NCBI GenBank assembly: GCA_003223325.1
Contig: QHYS01000163.1
Span: 1 to 64,000 of the forward strand
Source: Acidobacteriota bacterium
GTDB taxonomy: Bacteria; Acidobacteriota; Terriglobia; Acidiferrales; UBA7541
Length of the DNA: 64,000 bases
Direction of reading: 5' to 3'
The translations under genes and the position numbers were made by a program. Every line of letters begins with the position of its first letter. Position 1 is the first letter of the stretch. Shown in pieces: positions 26,277-35,516 of this stretch. The notes under the pieces are model-generated. The model searched no databases. It was not told where the DNA came from and was given only the letters and a program-made list of their open reading frames with translations.

Positions 26277-27604
26277 TCAGCTAGCGAGATCGAAACTCTG
26301 CAGATAATTTGGCAGCGTTACAGGCCAGTGCAATTCCGACTGCACGGCGGACTCCAGCGCCTTTGCTGCCGCCGGTTCCCCGTGCACCAGGAACAGTTGT
26401 CGGGGTGGCGCAACGGCTCCCGCAAGCCACCGCATCAGTTCGCTGCGACCCGCATGCGCCGAAAATTGCCGGAGGTTTACGACTTCGGCCCGCACGGGAA
26501 CATTTTCCCCGTGAATTTGGACCGATTTCGCTCCTTCCTCTAACTCTCGGCCGTGGGTGCCTTGGGCCTGAAATCCGGCGAGCAGCACGCAATTGCGCGC
26601 GTCCGGCAGGCGCTGTTGCAGGTGATGTAGCACGCGTCCCCCAGTAGCCATGCCGCTCGCCGAGATAATGAGGGCCGGCGTGTGCACGCTATTGATCTGT
26701 TTCGATTGTTCTGGGCTGCGCATCACGTGCAACGCTTGTACCGCGAAAGGCTCTGCCCGAAGGTCATCCGCGTTGAGCTTCAAATCTTCCTGGTGTCGCC
26801 GGTAAATGTCGGTGACGTCTATGGCCATCGGGCTATCCATATAAATCGGCAGCGGGGGGATTCGCTTCTCGCTTTCCAGGCGCCGAATGTAGTAGATCAA
26901 CAGTTGCGTGCGATCCACCGCGAACGCCGGCACAACGATCACTCCGCCACGCTGCGCGACGCGATTGATCACCTCAGCTAACGCCACATCGGGCGGTGGC
27001 GTGCCAGGATGGCTTTCAATAGCACCTGGTCGTAGCGGCCGAGGTCGCCGGAAAAAAGTATGGTCGTATTCTTGGCGCTCTCCGTGATGACCAATTCCAG
27101 GCTCGATGAACCCAGAATATGGCCCGCGTCATGCGAGCGAATGAGAAACTCCGGGCTAATACGGCACTCACCCAGCCGCGGCATGGACGCAAATTTCTTG
27201 AGTGTCGCCACGACTTGGTCCTGCGCATAGAGTGGCAGCGCTGGCTTATGCGAACTGTAGCCGTGCCGTGTCGCGTGTTCGGCATCTTCTTCCATCAAGT
27301 GCGCCGAATCCGGCAGCAGTAGCGCGCAGAGTTCTTGGGTTGTGGCATTCGCAAATATCGGCCCCCGAAAGCCGCCGCTGACTAGCCTTGGCAGATAGCC
27401 AGTGTGGTCCAAATGCGCATGCGTGAGCGCCACAAAATCAATTGTGGCCGGCGCTTGGGGAAGCTTTTGCCAATTGCGCTGGCTTAGTTCGTCGCCGCCT
27501 TGAAATAAGCCGCAATCAATGAGCAAACGCTTTTGATTGACTTCGACTAAATATTTGGAGCCTGTGACAGTTCCTGCCGCGCCTAGAAATGTAATTCGTG
27601 CCAT
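26277..27604 (-). pseudogene. CPSF/RNase-type metallo-beta-lactamase exonuclease, internal deletion
   Basis: The beta-CASP branch of the metallo-beta-lactamase superfamily (YSH1/CPSF-like), nucleases acting on RNA. The first part, from the ATG at 27604, reads MARITFLGAAGTVTGSKYLV, then THAHLDHTGYLPRL (HxHxDH), HDAGHILGSSS and FSGDLGRYDQVLLK. The frame then ends at a stop near 26987. The second part continues in another frame with ALAEVINRVAQRGGVIVVPA, ASGMATGGRVLHHL, QFSAHAGR and LFLVHGEP. Missing between them is the usual segment of about 25 residues holding the DYLLxESTYGDR motif, so a deletion of roughly 70 bases with frame loss has occurred near 26985-27025. The halves are unlikely to be a natural split pair, since no start signal precedes the second. 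Confidence 0.8.
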
Positions 27605-27724
27605 GAGCCGCCTATTGTAATCGCCCGCCGCACCGCTGCAAGGGTCGGCTGCGCGCAACGCAATTGCCAGGGCAACGAAATGCACCTGCGAGCCCGGTTC
27701 ACAAGGGAAAGCAAGAGCAGAGTT

Positions 27725-27800
27725 TGGTGGAGCCGAAGGGATTCGAACCCTCGACCTCCTCGATGCCATCGAGGCGCGCTTCCAACTGCGCCACGGCCCC
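27725..27800 (-). tRNA. tRNA-Ala (anticodon GGC)
   Basis: A 76-base cloverleaf on the minus strand. Acceptor GGGGCCG pairs with CGGCTCC, with the G3-U70 pair that marks alanine tRNAs. The anticodon stem CCTCG/CGAGG closes a loop ATGGCAT, giving anticodon GGC, which reads GCC and GCU. The T loop has GGTTCGAATCC and the 3' CCA is encoded. Confidence 0.95.
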
Positions 27801-27816
27801 ACCGGAAGGATGAATT

Positions 27817-27845
27817 TTTATAACACCCGGTTTGGATAAGGTCAA
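27817..27845 (-). promoter_or_regulatory. Sigma-70 promoter of tRNA-Ala
   Basis: On the minus strand TTGACC (27845-27840) and TATAAA (27822-27817) are separated by 17 bases, and the tRNA begins 16 bases after the -10. A near-consensus vegetative promoter. Confidence 0.8.
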
Positions 27846-27953
27846 ACGTGAAACCGTCCCTGAAGAGACCGGGACCCGGCATTTCGGATTGACTCGAAAG
27901 AGCCGCCGGCGTATGTTTTGCCTCAAATAGCCACAGCAGCCTGGAGACCAAGT

Positions 27954-28655
27954 ATGAGTAAACACGATTCCACTCGCCGCTCCTTTCTGAAGCGCGCAGC
28001 CGTGGGCGCCGGAGCCGTCGCCGGGTCGGGCCTTGTCCCCGACGTTTACGCGCAGGCACTCGACCAGCATAAGGACGATGCCGCAGCAGGCGCGTCGCGT
28101 CCCACCTCGATTCAGCATGGCGCGTTTTTCAATTATGAGCAGGCCGCCACGATTGCGGCGTTCTCCGAACGCCTGATGCCCGGCGCACCCGGCAAGGCCG
28201 GTGCGCGCGATACGGGTGTTCTCAACTACATTGATCTGGCGCTCGCCGGCGCTTATGCCGATCTTCAGGATTTCTACCGGCGCGGGCTCGCTCAGCTCGA
28301 CGCCTACTGCCGCGCGACTTACAAACAACCTTTCGTCCAGCTCGAGCCTGCGCGCCAAGACGAAGTCATCACTGCGCTCGAACAGGGTAAAGCGGCTGGC
28401 TTCAGCTGGCCGACCGCGCCGGAGTTCTTCAACGTCGTTCGCACGCACACCATGGAAGGCATGTTCGCCGACCCGATCTACGGCGGCAACCGCGACTTTG
28501 CGGGCTGGCGCCTAGTGGGCTTCCCCGGCGCTCAAGGCAATTTCACGGCGACGGATTTGCAAAACAAGCAAACCTTCACGCGCGCGCCCATTACCGGCCT
28601 GCAAGCGCAGGCCGGCTTGCAGGCGCAGGCCAAAGTTTCCGGACGGACGGAGTAA
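27954..28655 (+). CDS. Tat-exported small subunit of a GMC dehydrogenase (gluconate 2-dehydrogenase subunit 3 family)
   Basis: A 233-residue partner of the FAD enzyme encoded next. The N-terminus has a twin-arginine signal (TRRSFLKRAAVGAGAVAGSG) followed by a cleavage-like VYAQA, so it crosses the inner membrane folded. The mature part (FFNYEQAATIAAFSERLMPG, YIDLALAGAYADLQDFYRRG, TMEGMFADPIYGGNRDFAGW) matches the gluconate 2-dehydrogenase subunit 3 family. As the large subunit lacks a signal of its own, this subunit probably carries it across. The C-terminus holds a duplicated GLQAQA from an 18-bp repeat. Start at 27954; only four bases separate it from the large subunit gene. Confidence 0.88.
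   Translation: MSKHDSTRRSFLKRAAVGAGAVAGSGLVPDVYAQALDQHKDDAAAGASRPTSIQHGAFFNYEQAATIAAFSERLMPGAPGKAGARDTGVLNYIDLALAGAYADLQDFYRRGLAQLDAYCRATYKQPFVQLEPARQDEVITALEQGKAAGFSWPTAPEFFNVVRTHTMEGMFADPIYGGNRDFAGWRLVGFPGAQGNFTATDLQNKQTFTRAPITGLQAQAGLQAQAKVSGRTE
28596..28631 (+). repeat. Imperfect 18-bp tandem repeat encoding GLQAQA twice
   Basis: Two adjacent 18-base units (28596-28613 and 28614-28631) differ at two positions and encode the same six residues near the C-terminus of the dehydrogenase small subunit. In-frame, so length changes would be tolerated. Confidence 0.85.
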
Positions 28656-28658
28656 TCC

Positions 28659-30380
28659 ATGGCCATCGAAAAAACAGACGTCGTCATCGTAGGCGTGGGC
28701 GCAGTGGGCGGCATCCTCGCCGCCGAACTCGGGAAAGCCGGCATGAAGGTCATCGGCCTGGAGCGAGGTCCGCGCCTCACCACTCAAGATTTCAGCGCGC
28801 TCGATGAATTGCGCTACTTCCAGCGCCAGGAGTTGCGTCCCAATGCCAAGCGCCAGCCGGTCACCTGGCGCCCCAACGCAAAATCCAATGCCAAGCCGCT
28901 GCCGATTCTGAACTACGGCAATCAGGCCGGAGGCGGCACGGTCCACTACGGCGCCCTTTCCTGGCGCTTTCACGAAGACGACTTCCGTGCGCGCTCCCAC
29001 ACCATCGAACGCTATGGCGCCTCGGCGATCCCGGCCGACTCATCGCTCACCGACTGGCCCTTGACTTATGCCGACCTCGAGCCTTTCTACGACCGGGCCG
29101 AATATGAACTCGGCGTCTCCGGCAAAGCGGGCAATCTGCAGGGACGCAAAACCGACGCCGGCAATCCTTTTGAAGCGCCACGGCGTCGCGAATATCCGCT
29201 TCCGGCCTTGCTGCCCGACCAATCGGGCGTCATCTTCACAGCGGCGGCCCAGAAGCTCGGCTATCATCCGTTCTCCTCGCCGCGCGCCATTCTCTCACAG
29301 CCTTATAACGGCCGCGCCGGCTGCACCTACTGCGGTTTCTGCCAGTCCTTCGGCTGTCACATGGCCGCAAAATCCAGCATTCTCGTCACGAAGCTTCCCG
29401 AAGCCGATGCCACCGGCAATTTCAAGCTGCTCACCGGCACGATGGCCTATCGCGTGAATAGCGATAACAGCGGGCGCGTCACGGGCGTCTCATACTACGG
29501 TGCGGACGGCTCCGACAATACGATCGAGGCCGACCTCGTCATCCTCGCCACGTTCATCTACGACAATACGCGGCTGCTTTTGCTTTCTAAAACGGCAAAA
29601 TTCCCCAACGGCTTGGCCAATTCGAGTGGACAACTCGGCGAACACCTGATGGCACACATCGGCGCGCGCGTGTTTGTGGCTTTCGATGATCGCTACGTCA
29701 ATATCTACATGGGACCGAGCGCCCAGAAACATAGCCTCGACGATTTCAACGCCGATAATTTCGACCACGCCGGCATGACATTCATTCGCGGCGCGCAGCT
29801 CTCGGTCACTCCTGCCGACCTCGAAGCCGGCCCCATAGGCGCATCCATCAACATGAATCCGCCGCCCGGAATTCCGCGATGGGGCGCGGCCTATCGCGAC
29901 TTCCTCGCGAAATACTTTGCGCGTTACGCCGCGTTCATCGCACAGACCGAAAACCTGCCGTACGCCGATCAGACCATCGACCTCGACCCGCATGTGCGCG
30001 ATCAGTACGGCATGCCCGCTCCGCGTCTCACCTACGACTGGCGGAGGCCAAACGAAGTGGCGCGTATCGAGTTCCTGCTGAACAAGCTCGAGGAGCTAGG
30101 TCGCGCCTCAGGTGCACAGCATGTCTGGCGTTCCCCGACTGGCTCCGGAGCGCCTGGCGCCCACCACGAGGGCGGCACGCGCATGGGCACCGATCCAAAA
30201 CTTTCGGTCGTGAACCGCTACGGCCAAAGTTGGGATATTCCCAATCTCTTCATTATCGGAAGCTCGACGTTTCCTACGATGAGCGGCTTCAATCCCACAC
30301 TCACCATCCAGGCGCTCGCTTACTGGAGTGCCGATGCCATCGTCAACCGCTATAAGAAAAACCCCGGCGCGCTTGTCTAA
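28659..30380 (+). CDS. GMC-family FAD dehydrogenase, large subunit
   Basis: A 573-residue glucose-methanol-choline oxidoreductase that would oxidise a sugar, sugar acid or alcohol in the periplasm. The FAD-binding GVGAVGGILAAELGKAGMKV lies at the N-terminus. GNQAGGGTVHYGALSWRF, RAGCTYCGFCQSFGC (about residues 219-233) and HHEGGTRMGTDP with NPTLTIQALAYW at the end follow the family order, the last two carrying active-site His and Asn. The clustered cysteines (Cx2Cx2Cx4C) resemble the iron-sulfur-ligand region described for bacterial membrane-linked sugar dehydrogenases of this family; binding here is inferred. It has no signal peptide and probably travels with the Tat-tagged small subunit. The cytochrome c third subunit of such complexes is not adjacent. 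Confidence 0.9.
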   Translation: MAIEKTDVVIVGVGAVGGILAAELGKAGMKVIGLERGPRLTTQDFSALDELRYFQRQELRPNAKRQPVTWRPNAKSNAKPLPILNYGNQAGGGTVHYGALSWRFHEDDFRARSHTIERYGASAIPADSSLTDWPLTYADLEPFYDRAEYELGVSGKAGNLQGRKTDAGNPFEAPRRREYPLPALLPDQSGVIFTAAAQKLGYHPFSSPRAILSQPYNGRAGCTYCGFCQSFGCHMAAKSSILVTKLPEADATGNFKLLTGTMAYRVNSDNSGRVTGVSYYGADGSDNTIEADLVILATFIYDNTRLLLLSKTAKFPNGLANSSGQLGEHLMAHIGARVFVAFDDRYVNIYMGPSAQKHSLDDFNADNFDHAGMTFIRGAQLSVTPADLEAGPIGASINMNPPPGIPRWGAAYRDFLAKYFARYAAFIAQTENLPYADQTIDLDPHVRDQYGMPAPRLTYDWRRPNEVARIEFLLNKLEELGRASGAQHVWRSPTGSGAPGAHHEGGTRMGTDPKLSVVNRYGQSWDIPNLFIIGSSTFPTMSGFNPTLTIQALAYWSADAIVNRYKKNPGALV

Positions 30381-30406
30381 GCCGCCTTATGTGGCGGCTA
30401 CCTTTT
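30380..30406 (+). terminator. Terminator after the GMC dehydrogenase operon
   Basis: A seven-base-pair stem AGCCGCC/GGCGGCT with a six-base loop begins at the stop codon and is followed by ACCTTTT. It fits a modest intrinsic terminator between convergent genes. Confidence 0.65.
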
Positions 30407-30450
30407 AGCCGGGAAGTCACAGATATTTACGTCGTTCTGGGGAGTCCGGA

Positions 30451-31107
30451 CTACAAGGAAACGGTGGAGGACTTCTGGCCGCGTTTGGAAAGGTAAGCAT
30501 GCCAGAAAAGGCGTGCGGCGACGGCGCGCCAGGGTTTCCAGCGTACGCTGAGCGCTTCTAGTTTTTCCGGCGAAGGACGCTGGCGAAGGTGCTTCACTTC
30601 TTGCACGGCGGTGGCGAGAGCCAGATCACCGGCAGGCCAGATGTCCGGGCGGCGGAGGGCGCTCAGGAGATAGATGTCGGCCGTCCAGCGGCCAATGCCC
30701 TTGAAGGTGATGAGCAATTTTCGCGCGGAATCGTCGTGGAGCTCATGGAGCTCGCGAAGATTGAAATAGCGGCGAGCGAGAGATTCGGCGAGGAGACGCG
30801 TGTAGAGAGTTTTTTGGCGGCTGAAGCCAATGCGAAGTAATTCGACGTCGCTGAGCTTCAAGAAGTGTCTTGGAGTAAGGGGACTTGCTGCCGCTTTGAG
30901 GCGTCCGAATGCGGCGCGCGCCGAAGCGAGAGAGACTTGCTGCTCCAATATGATGTAGACGAGCGTGGGAAAACCCGGTTCGCGCACCCACAGAGGTGGC
31001 TGGCCGTAAGTTTTCACAACGGCAGCCAGGTGTTCGTCCCGGCCTGCCAGGAAACGCACGCCTTGCGCGAAAGCCGCCTCGTTCAGAGTAGTTTGGCGAG
31101 TGTGCAC
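30451..31107 (-). CDS. DNA-3-methyladenine glycosylase II (AlkA-like)
   Basis: Removes alkylated bases from DNA, starting base-excision repair. The 218-residue protein is a helix-hairpin-helix-GPD glycosylase: LEQQVSLASARAAFGRLK, then the hairpin LLITFKGIGRWTADIYLLSA, and WPAGDLALATAVQ with the catalytic Asp. It lacks the N-terminal beta domain of E. coli AlkA, as many bacterial homologues do. The start is taken as the GTG at 31107; no clear ribosome site precedes it, so a start a little further downstream is possible. Neighbours on both sides are unrelated, so it is probably its own unit. Cytoplasmic. Confidence 0.88.
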   Translation of the reverse strand: MHTRQTTLNEAAFAQGVRFLAGRDEHLAAVVKTYGQPPLWVREPGFPTLVYIILEQQVSLASARAAFGRLKAAASPLTPRHFLKLSDVELLRIGFSRQKTLYTRLLAESLARRYFNLRELHELHDDSARKLLITFKGIGRWTADIYLLSALRRPDIWPAGDLALATAVQEVKHLRQRPSPEKLEALSVRWKPWRAVAARLFWHAYLSKRGQKSSTVSL

Positions 31108-31247
31108 GGAGCGATTTTGGCAAACTCCACTAAATCAGTTGGCGGCGCGGGGATCAACTGCGCTGCAGCGTTTCCTTGCACTTCGGACTCGCCCAGAACG
31201 TGGCAGCTTGGCCCCGGCTGAACGAATAGCTCCGAAATCGCTGGCGA

Positions 31248-32498
31248 TCACGAAGCTTTTTTGGGCCAGACCACGCCTTGATCTTTCTTTGTTACGGGCG
31301 CCATGCCCTTGTATACGAATTTCTGCACGCGCTGGCCGCGATAGGTTTCCGTGGTGAAGAGGTTGCCCTTGGAATCGGTGGCGATGCTGTGCACGGCGTA
31401 GAACTCGCCGGGCTGGCGTCCGCCGTCGCCGAAGCTGGTTAGGATTTCCAGTGTGTCGCGCAGCATGATGTAGACCTTCTCATTGGAGCCATCGGCGAGA
31501 AAGATATATTTCTGCTGCGGATCTTTGGAGAAGGCAATGTCCCAGACAGAGCCGTCGCCGAGGGTTCGCCTGGCAATGATCGCCTCTTTGACGAATGTTC
31601 CGTCCTTCTTGAACACCTGGATTCGGTCGTTTACACGATCACAGACATATAAGAGGCCGTCGTTCGCGAGTTCGGTACAGTGCACAGGATTGCGGAATTG
31701 CTGCGCGGGCGGCGCATCCGGATTGTAGGGGCCAAGACTCGTATCGTCCGGCTTATGGCCATAGGCTCCCCAATGCCGCTTGTATTTTCCCGTGTCCGCA
31801 TCGAAAACGATCACGCGGTGGTTGCCATAGCCATCCGCGACGTAAAGTTCGTTCGTCTCGCGATCGATAAACATTTTGGCCGGCCCCTTGAGGTTTTCCA
31901 GATCATTGCTGCCTTTGCTCTGACCGGGATGCCCGATTTGCATTAGAAATTTTCCGTCCTGCGTGAATTTCAAGACCATGTTGTCGTTGAAGGGCCCCCC
32001 GCCGGGCTGCGACTCATTTAGGGCGGCGGCCTGCGTGGGCGGAGCAACCTGCGCACCTCGGCCGTTACCGCCGATCCAAACGTTTCCCTTGTAGTCGACG
32101 GTGATTCCGTGATTCGAAACCGGCCAGTCGTAGCCCTGGCCAGGACCGCCCCAGTGCGCTAGGAGATTACCTTCCTCGTCGAATTCGAGAACAGGCGGAG
32201 CCGCCATGCAACACTCTGAGGCAGGCGGATTCGCGGCGAGGTAATTCTCCATTCTTTCGAGTGACCCGCCCCGGTGAATGATCCAGATGTGATCCTGGGC
32301 GTCGACCGAGACTCCGATAGTCATGCCGAGGAGCCAATGGTTCGGCAACGGCTTCGGCCACATGGGATCGACTTCAAAACGCGGGGCCTGTACTCCCGAC
32401 GCCGCCGCGGCGGCTCTCCTCTCGAGCACCGTGGAACCAACGCGGAGCGCGATGAGGAGGGCGAAAAAGGCAGCCCCGATATAGACATTGCGTTTCAT
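31248..32498 (-). CDS. Secreted NHL-repeat beta-propeller protein
   Basis: A 416-residue protein with an N-terminal hydrophobic segment (VYIGAAFFALLIALRVGSTV) that exports or anchors it, then a six-bladed NHL propeller. Repeats are seen as SVDAQDHIWIIHR, ITVDYKGNVWIGG, MFIDRETNELYVADGYGNHR, ELANDGLLYVCDRVNDRIQV and IATDSKGNLFTTETYRGQRV. The family is related to peptidyl-alpha-hydroxyglycine lyases and secreted sugar-binding propellers, but no catalytic signature is clear. Its start overlaps the HupE gene stop (ATGA), so the two are co-translated. This fixed pairing suggests a common role in the envelope, which I cannot name. Confidence 0.82.
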   Translation of the reverse strand: MKRNVYIGAAFFALLIALRVGSTVLERRAAAAASGVQAPRFEVDPMWPKPLPNHWLLGMTIGVSVDAQDHIWIIHRGGSLERMENYLAANPPASECCMAAPPVLEFDEEGNLLAHWGGPGQGYDWPVSNHGITVDYKGNVWIGGNGRGAQVAPPTQAAALNESQPGGGPFNDNMVLKFTQDGKFLMQIGHPGQSKGSNDLENLKGPAKMFIDRETNELYVADGYGNHRVIVFDADTGKYKRHWGAYGHKPDDTSLGPYNPDAPPAQQFRNPVHCTELANDGLLYVCDRVNDRIQVFKKDGTFVKEAIIARRTLGDGSVWDIAFSKDPQQKYIFLADGSNEKVYIMLRDTLEILTSFGDGGRQPGEFYAVHSIATDSKGNLFTTETYRGQRVQKFVYKGMAPVTKKDQGVVWPKKAS

Positions 32499-33943
32499 AT
32501 TTCTCCTCCCGTTTCAGTTTCTAGACCATGCCCTACAGCGTGAACTTGAGGCGTCCCAGTACCCAGCGGGCGGCGTGGAGACGGCTGGCCAAGCGGAAAT
32601 TTCAGTGGCCAGTATTTCGCCACGCACCACACCAGACCTGCGAGAATCAAAATGCCCATGAGCCAATGCATCGCGCTGGCCAGCGTCGCAGCAGTGAGCG
32701 CCGGCCATACGAACGGGAACTGACGCAACCGTTCCCCACGATCAATCATCCAGTGCCAGCCCGTGTGGGCCACGAGCGCCGAGAGGATAATCGTGCCGGT
32801 CCGCTCGGCCACGGCAAATCGGAAGAAAACGTGTAGCAAAGGAATCAGCAACATGAGAACCAGCAATTGCCCCAGCTCTACGCCGATATTGAAGGAAAGA
32901 AGCGAGCTCAACAGATGCGACCCGGCGAATTGTAGCGTCTGGCGCAGGGCGAACGAGAAGCCGAAGCCGTGCACTAGACCGAACCCGAAGGTAATCATCC
33001 AGCGCCGCTGCACACCGATTCCGCCGACGATGTTCTCGAGCGCCATATAGACGATGGACATGGCGATCAGCGTCTCGATCAGCGGCGGGAACCACAAAAA
33101 GTCCGGCGCGACGTTATAAGCGCTAGCGATCAACGTGATCGAATGCGCCACGGTGAAAGAAGTCACCACCGGGATCAACTTGCGCAAGCTGCGGAAGGGG
33201 ATCACTAGACAGAACAGGAATAGCAGGTGGTCGGTACCGTCCAAGATGTGAAAGAAACCGAGCTTGACGAATCGCAGGGCGGCCTGGTGCCAGCGCGGGT
33301 CTAGCCTGACCAAGCCCGGATCGCCGGCGAACTCGAAGGCGCGTACCGCTCCGTCGGGCGGCAAAAAACGCAGCGCCGTGATCACCTGCAAACCGAGCCG
33401 CGCCAGGCCGGGATGAATCGAAAAACGGGAACGGTCCGAGCGAATCGGATACTCCAACAAGACGTCGAGCATGACCTGATTCCAATAAACCTGCGCGTCG
33501 TTCTGCAGCCGAGGACCGGTAACGTGAGCGAACGCCTCGTCATAAGAAGCGAAGGATTTATCGGATTCGAGCGACGCGCGAACGTCAACAATTTGCGGAT
33601 TTGGAAGCTTGGAATCATCGTCGTAGACTTCTATCGCATTCGCAATCCACACGGTTGCCGCCTCGCGCAGGGATGCGTCCACTCGCGCCAAGTCCAAATA
33701 TCCGGGACCGCGCTCGGGAAATTCCGTATCGCGCATGGCCTTCAGAGGTACCCGAAGGAGCAAGTTCAGGTGTTCGCCGGCGGGTTTCACAAAGGCCTGT
33801 ACCGTCACGTCGTTGGGAATATCGTGGGCGACTGCCGCCTGCGGCAGGACGAGAACTAGCGCGGCCAGGAAGGCCGCGGTCCAAAGATGGGGCGCGGTTC
33901 TACGGAATACGGCCGAAGAGGATGTGAACACAGGAGACACCAT
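32495..33943 (-). CDS. HupE/UreJ-2 family membrane protein
   Basis: A 482-residue protein: signal-like N-terminus (WTAAFLAALVLVLPQAAVA), a periplasmic beta-rich domain of about 200 residues (VTVQAFVKPAGEHLNLLLRV), then a C-terminal membrane part of six or more helices. FHILDGTDHLLFLFCLVIPF is the signature of HupE/UreJ proteins, some of which move nickel or cobalt; FGFGLVHGFGFSFALRQ and FNIGVELGQL are two further conserved stretches, with His and Glu that could bind metal. No nickel enzyme is nearby, so metal transport is only a family-based possibility. The first gene of a two-gene unit with the NHL propeller. Confidence 0.85.
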   Translation of the reverse strand: MVSPVFTSSSAVFRRTAPHLWTAAFLAALVLVLPQAAVAHDIPNDVTVQAFVKPAGEHLNLLLRVPLKAMRDTEFPERGPGYLDLARVDASLREAATVWIANAIEVYDDDSKLPNPQIVDVRASLESDKSFASYDEAFAHVTGPRLQNDAQVYWNQVMLDVLLEYPIRSDRSRFSIHPGLARLGLQVITALRFLPPDGAVRAFEFAGDPGLVRLDPRWHQAALRFVKLGFFHILDGTDHLLFLFCLVIPFRSLRKLIPVVTSFTVAHSITLIASAYNVAPDFLWFPPLIETLIAMSIVYMALENIVGGIGVQRRWMITFGFGLVHGFGFSFALRQTLQFAGSHLLSSLLSFNIGVELGQLLVLMLLIPLLHVFFRFAVAERTGTIILSALVAHTGWHWMIDRGERLRQFPFVWPALTAATLASAMHWLMGILILAGLVWCVAKYWPLKFPLGQPSPRRPLGTGTPQVHAVGHGLETETGGEI

Positions 33944-34099
33944 AAGCTCCCTCCTTCGGATTTGCAGCTGACTCTAACATAATTCGGTGCGCGCGCTTAC
34001 TCGCACCTCGTCCGGGCAGTTGGCTACAAGCAGGTCTTGCCGAGCGCTGCCAAAATGCGCACAATGCAGCAGCTGTACAAACGCATTCCGGAGGAGCCC

Positions 34100-34888
34100 A
34101 TGAATATTGCCCGCATAAAAATCGCAAGTCTCGTGTCTTTCATCCTTGCCGGAGCTGCCATGGTCCTGCAGGCCGGCGCGGCGCAAGCTGCGACGAAAAC
34201 CCAGTGGATCGATTACAAGCAGGGCGCCACGGCGCTCTCCGGCTATCTCATCTATGACGACGCCGTTCAAGCCCGGCGTCCCGGCGTGTTGATGATCCAC
34301 GACCGGTCCGGCTTCTCGGCGAACACGCTCAAGGATGCCGAGATGATCGCCAAGCTCGGTTATGTGGTCTTCGCCGAGGACATTTTCGGCAAGGGCATAG
34401 TGCCCAAGGACGTTCCCGAGATGACGAGACTGATCACGATCTACAACACCGACCGTCCGCTGATGCGTGCGCGCGCCTTGGCCGGGCTCGATGCCCTCAA
34501 GGCACAGCCGATGGTCGATCCGACGAAGCTCGCCGGGATCGGCTACTGTTTTGGCGGCACCACTGGGATCGAGCTGATCGAAACGGGCGCGCCGCTCCTC
34601 GGTTTCATCTCGGTGCACGGCTCGTTCAACAACTTCACGCCGGAGGCCGCCAAGAACATCAAGGGCCGCGTCCTCATCCTGCACGGCGCCGAAGATCCGG
34701 TGGCCCCGATGGAGGAGGTCAATGCTGTGGTCTCGCAGTTGCGCGCCGCCAAGGTCAACTTCGAGCTCAACCTCTACAGCGGCACCACGCACGGCTTTAC
34801 GCAGCCGCAGAACCCCTCGGAAGTGCGCGCTGATGAGCAATATAAGGTGGCCATGGCGCGCTTCTTCAAGGATGTCTTGGCGCAATAG
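34100..34888 (+). CDS. Secreted dienelactone hydrolase-family protein
   Basis: A 262-residue alpha/beta-hydrolase of the dienelactone hydrolase family, exported by a signal peptide (KIASLVSFILAGAAMVLQAG ending near AQA). The triad is visible: nucleophile Cys in GYCFGGTTG, Asp in GAEDPVAP and His in GTTHGF. VLMIHDRSGFSANTLKDAEM gives the oxyanion region. Classical family members hydrolyse dienelactone in chlorocatechol breakdown, but secreted ones act on other esters, so the substrate is open. The ATG at 34100 follows GGAGGAG. Diverges from the HupE gene with about 150 bp between. Confidence 0.88.
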   Translation: MNIARIKIASLVSFILAGAAMVLQAGAAQAATKTQWIDYKQGATALSGYLIYDDAVQARRPGVLMIHDRSGFSANTLKDAEMIAKLGYVVFAEDIFGKGIVPKDVPEMTRLITIYNTDRPLMRARALAGLDALKAQPMVDPTKLAGIGYCFGGTTGIELIETGAPLLGFISVHGSFNNFTPEAAKNIKGRVLILHGAEDPVAPMEEVNAVVSQLRAAKVNFELNLYSGTTHGFTQPQNPSEVRADEQYKVAMARFFKDVLAQ

Positions 34889-35018
34889 GAGTCGACTTCT
34901 GGTCTGCGTCCGGGAAGGACGCCCAACATGCCCTCTTGCGGGCAACTTGCGGGCAGCATGGGATTGACAAAGTATGCGGAGCAATGGAATAGTCGCGTCC
35001 AACCGGAGGTTCTCTTCT

Positions 35019-35414
35019 ATGAATACCAAATTCGCTGCACGTTCGATTGCCGCTCTCTTGTTGATTTCCGGCGCGGCCTTCGCACACCACGGCGCGGCGG
35101 GCTATGACTCGAACAAACTAACGACCTTGAAGGGAACTGTGACCGAATTCCGCTTCCAGAATCCTCACGCGCAGATTTTCCTAGATGTGAAGGACTCGTC
35201 GGGCAAGGTCCAAAACTGGATTCTCGAAGCCGTGGGCATAGCCACTTTATCGAGAAGCGGCTGGACGAAGAGCGTCCTCAAACCGGGTGACGAGATCACG
35301 GTCAGCGGGAATCCCGCCAAGAACGCCTCGCCGTCGATGCGTCTCACCAAGGTGGTTTTGGCCAGCGGCAAGGAGCTTGGACTCGAGCGCGGCGAGGATT
35401 ATGCGGGACAATGA
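35019..35414 (+). CDS. DUF6152-type small secreted protein
   Basis: A 131-residue secreted protein. The signal peptide (RSIAALLLISGAAFA) is followed directly by HHGAAGYDSNKLTTLKGTV, a mature start typical of the DUF6152 family, with two His at the new N-terminus that might bind metal. The rest (FRFQNPHAQIFLDVKDSSGK, VLKPGDEITVSGNPAKN) looks like an OB-fold-like beta-barrel. A GGAGG lies nine bases before the ATG at 35019. The gene is followed by another secreted protein with which it probably forms an operon. The function of the family is not known to me. Confidence 0.82.
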   Translation: MNTKFAARSIAALLLISGAAFAHHGAAGYDSNKLTTLKGTVTEFRFQNPHAQIFLDVKDSSGKVQNWILEAVGIATLSRSGWTKSVLKPGDEITVSGNPAKNASPSMRLTKVVLASGKELGLERGEDYAGQ

Positions 35415-35516
35415 GCGCTCCCTCTTCCACCCCATCGCGCGCGAAGACGGCGCGCTGTGCACCCCAGAGTTCGCTGAAACGAAGTGGGGTGGGATGACTC
35501 AAGGGAGGAGGGCGGA

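Noticed and set aside
26277-27604. Metallo-beta-lactamase halves as a natural two-subunit nuclease
   Set aside because: The second half lacks a ribosome site and a conserved internal segment is missing, which fits a deletion better than a split gene.
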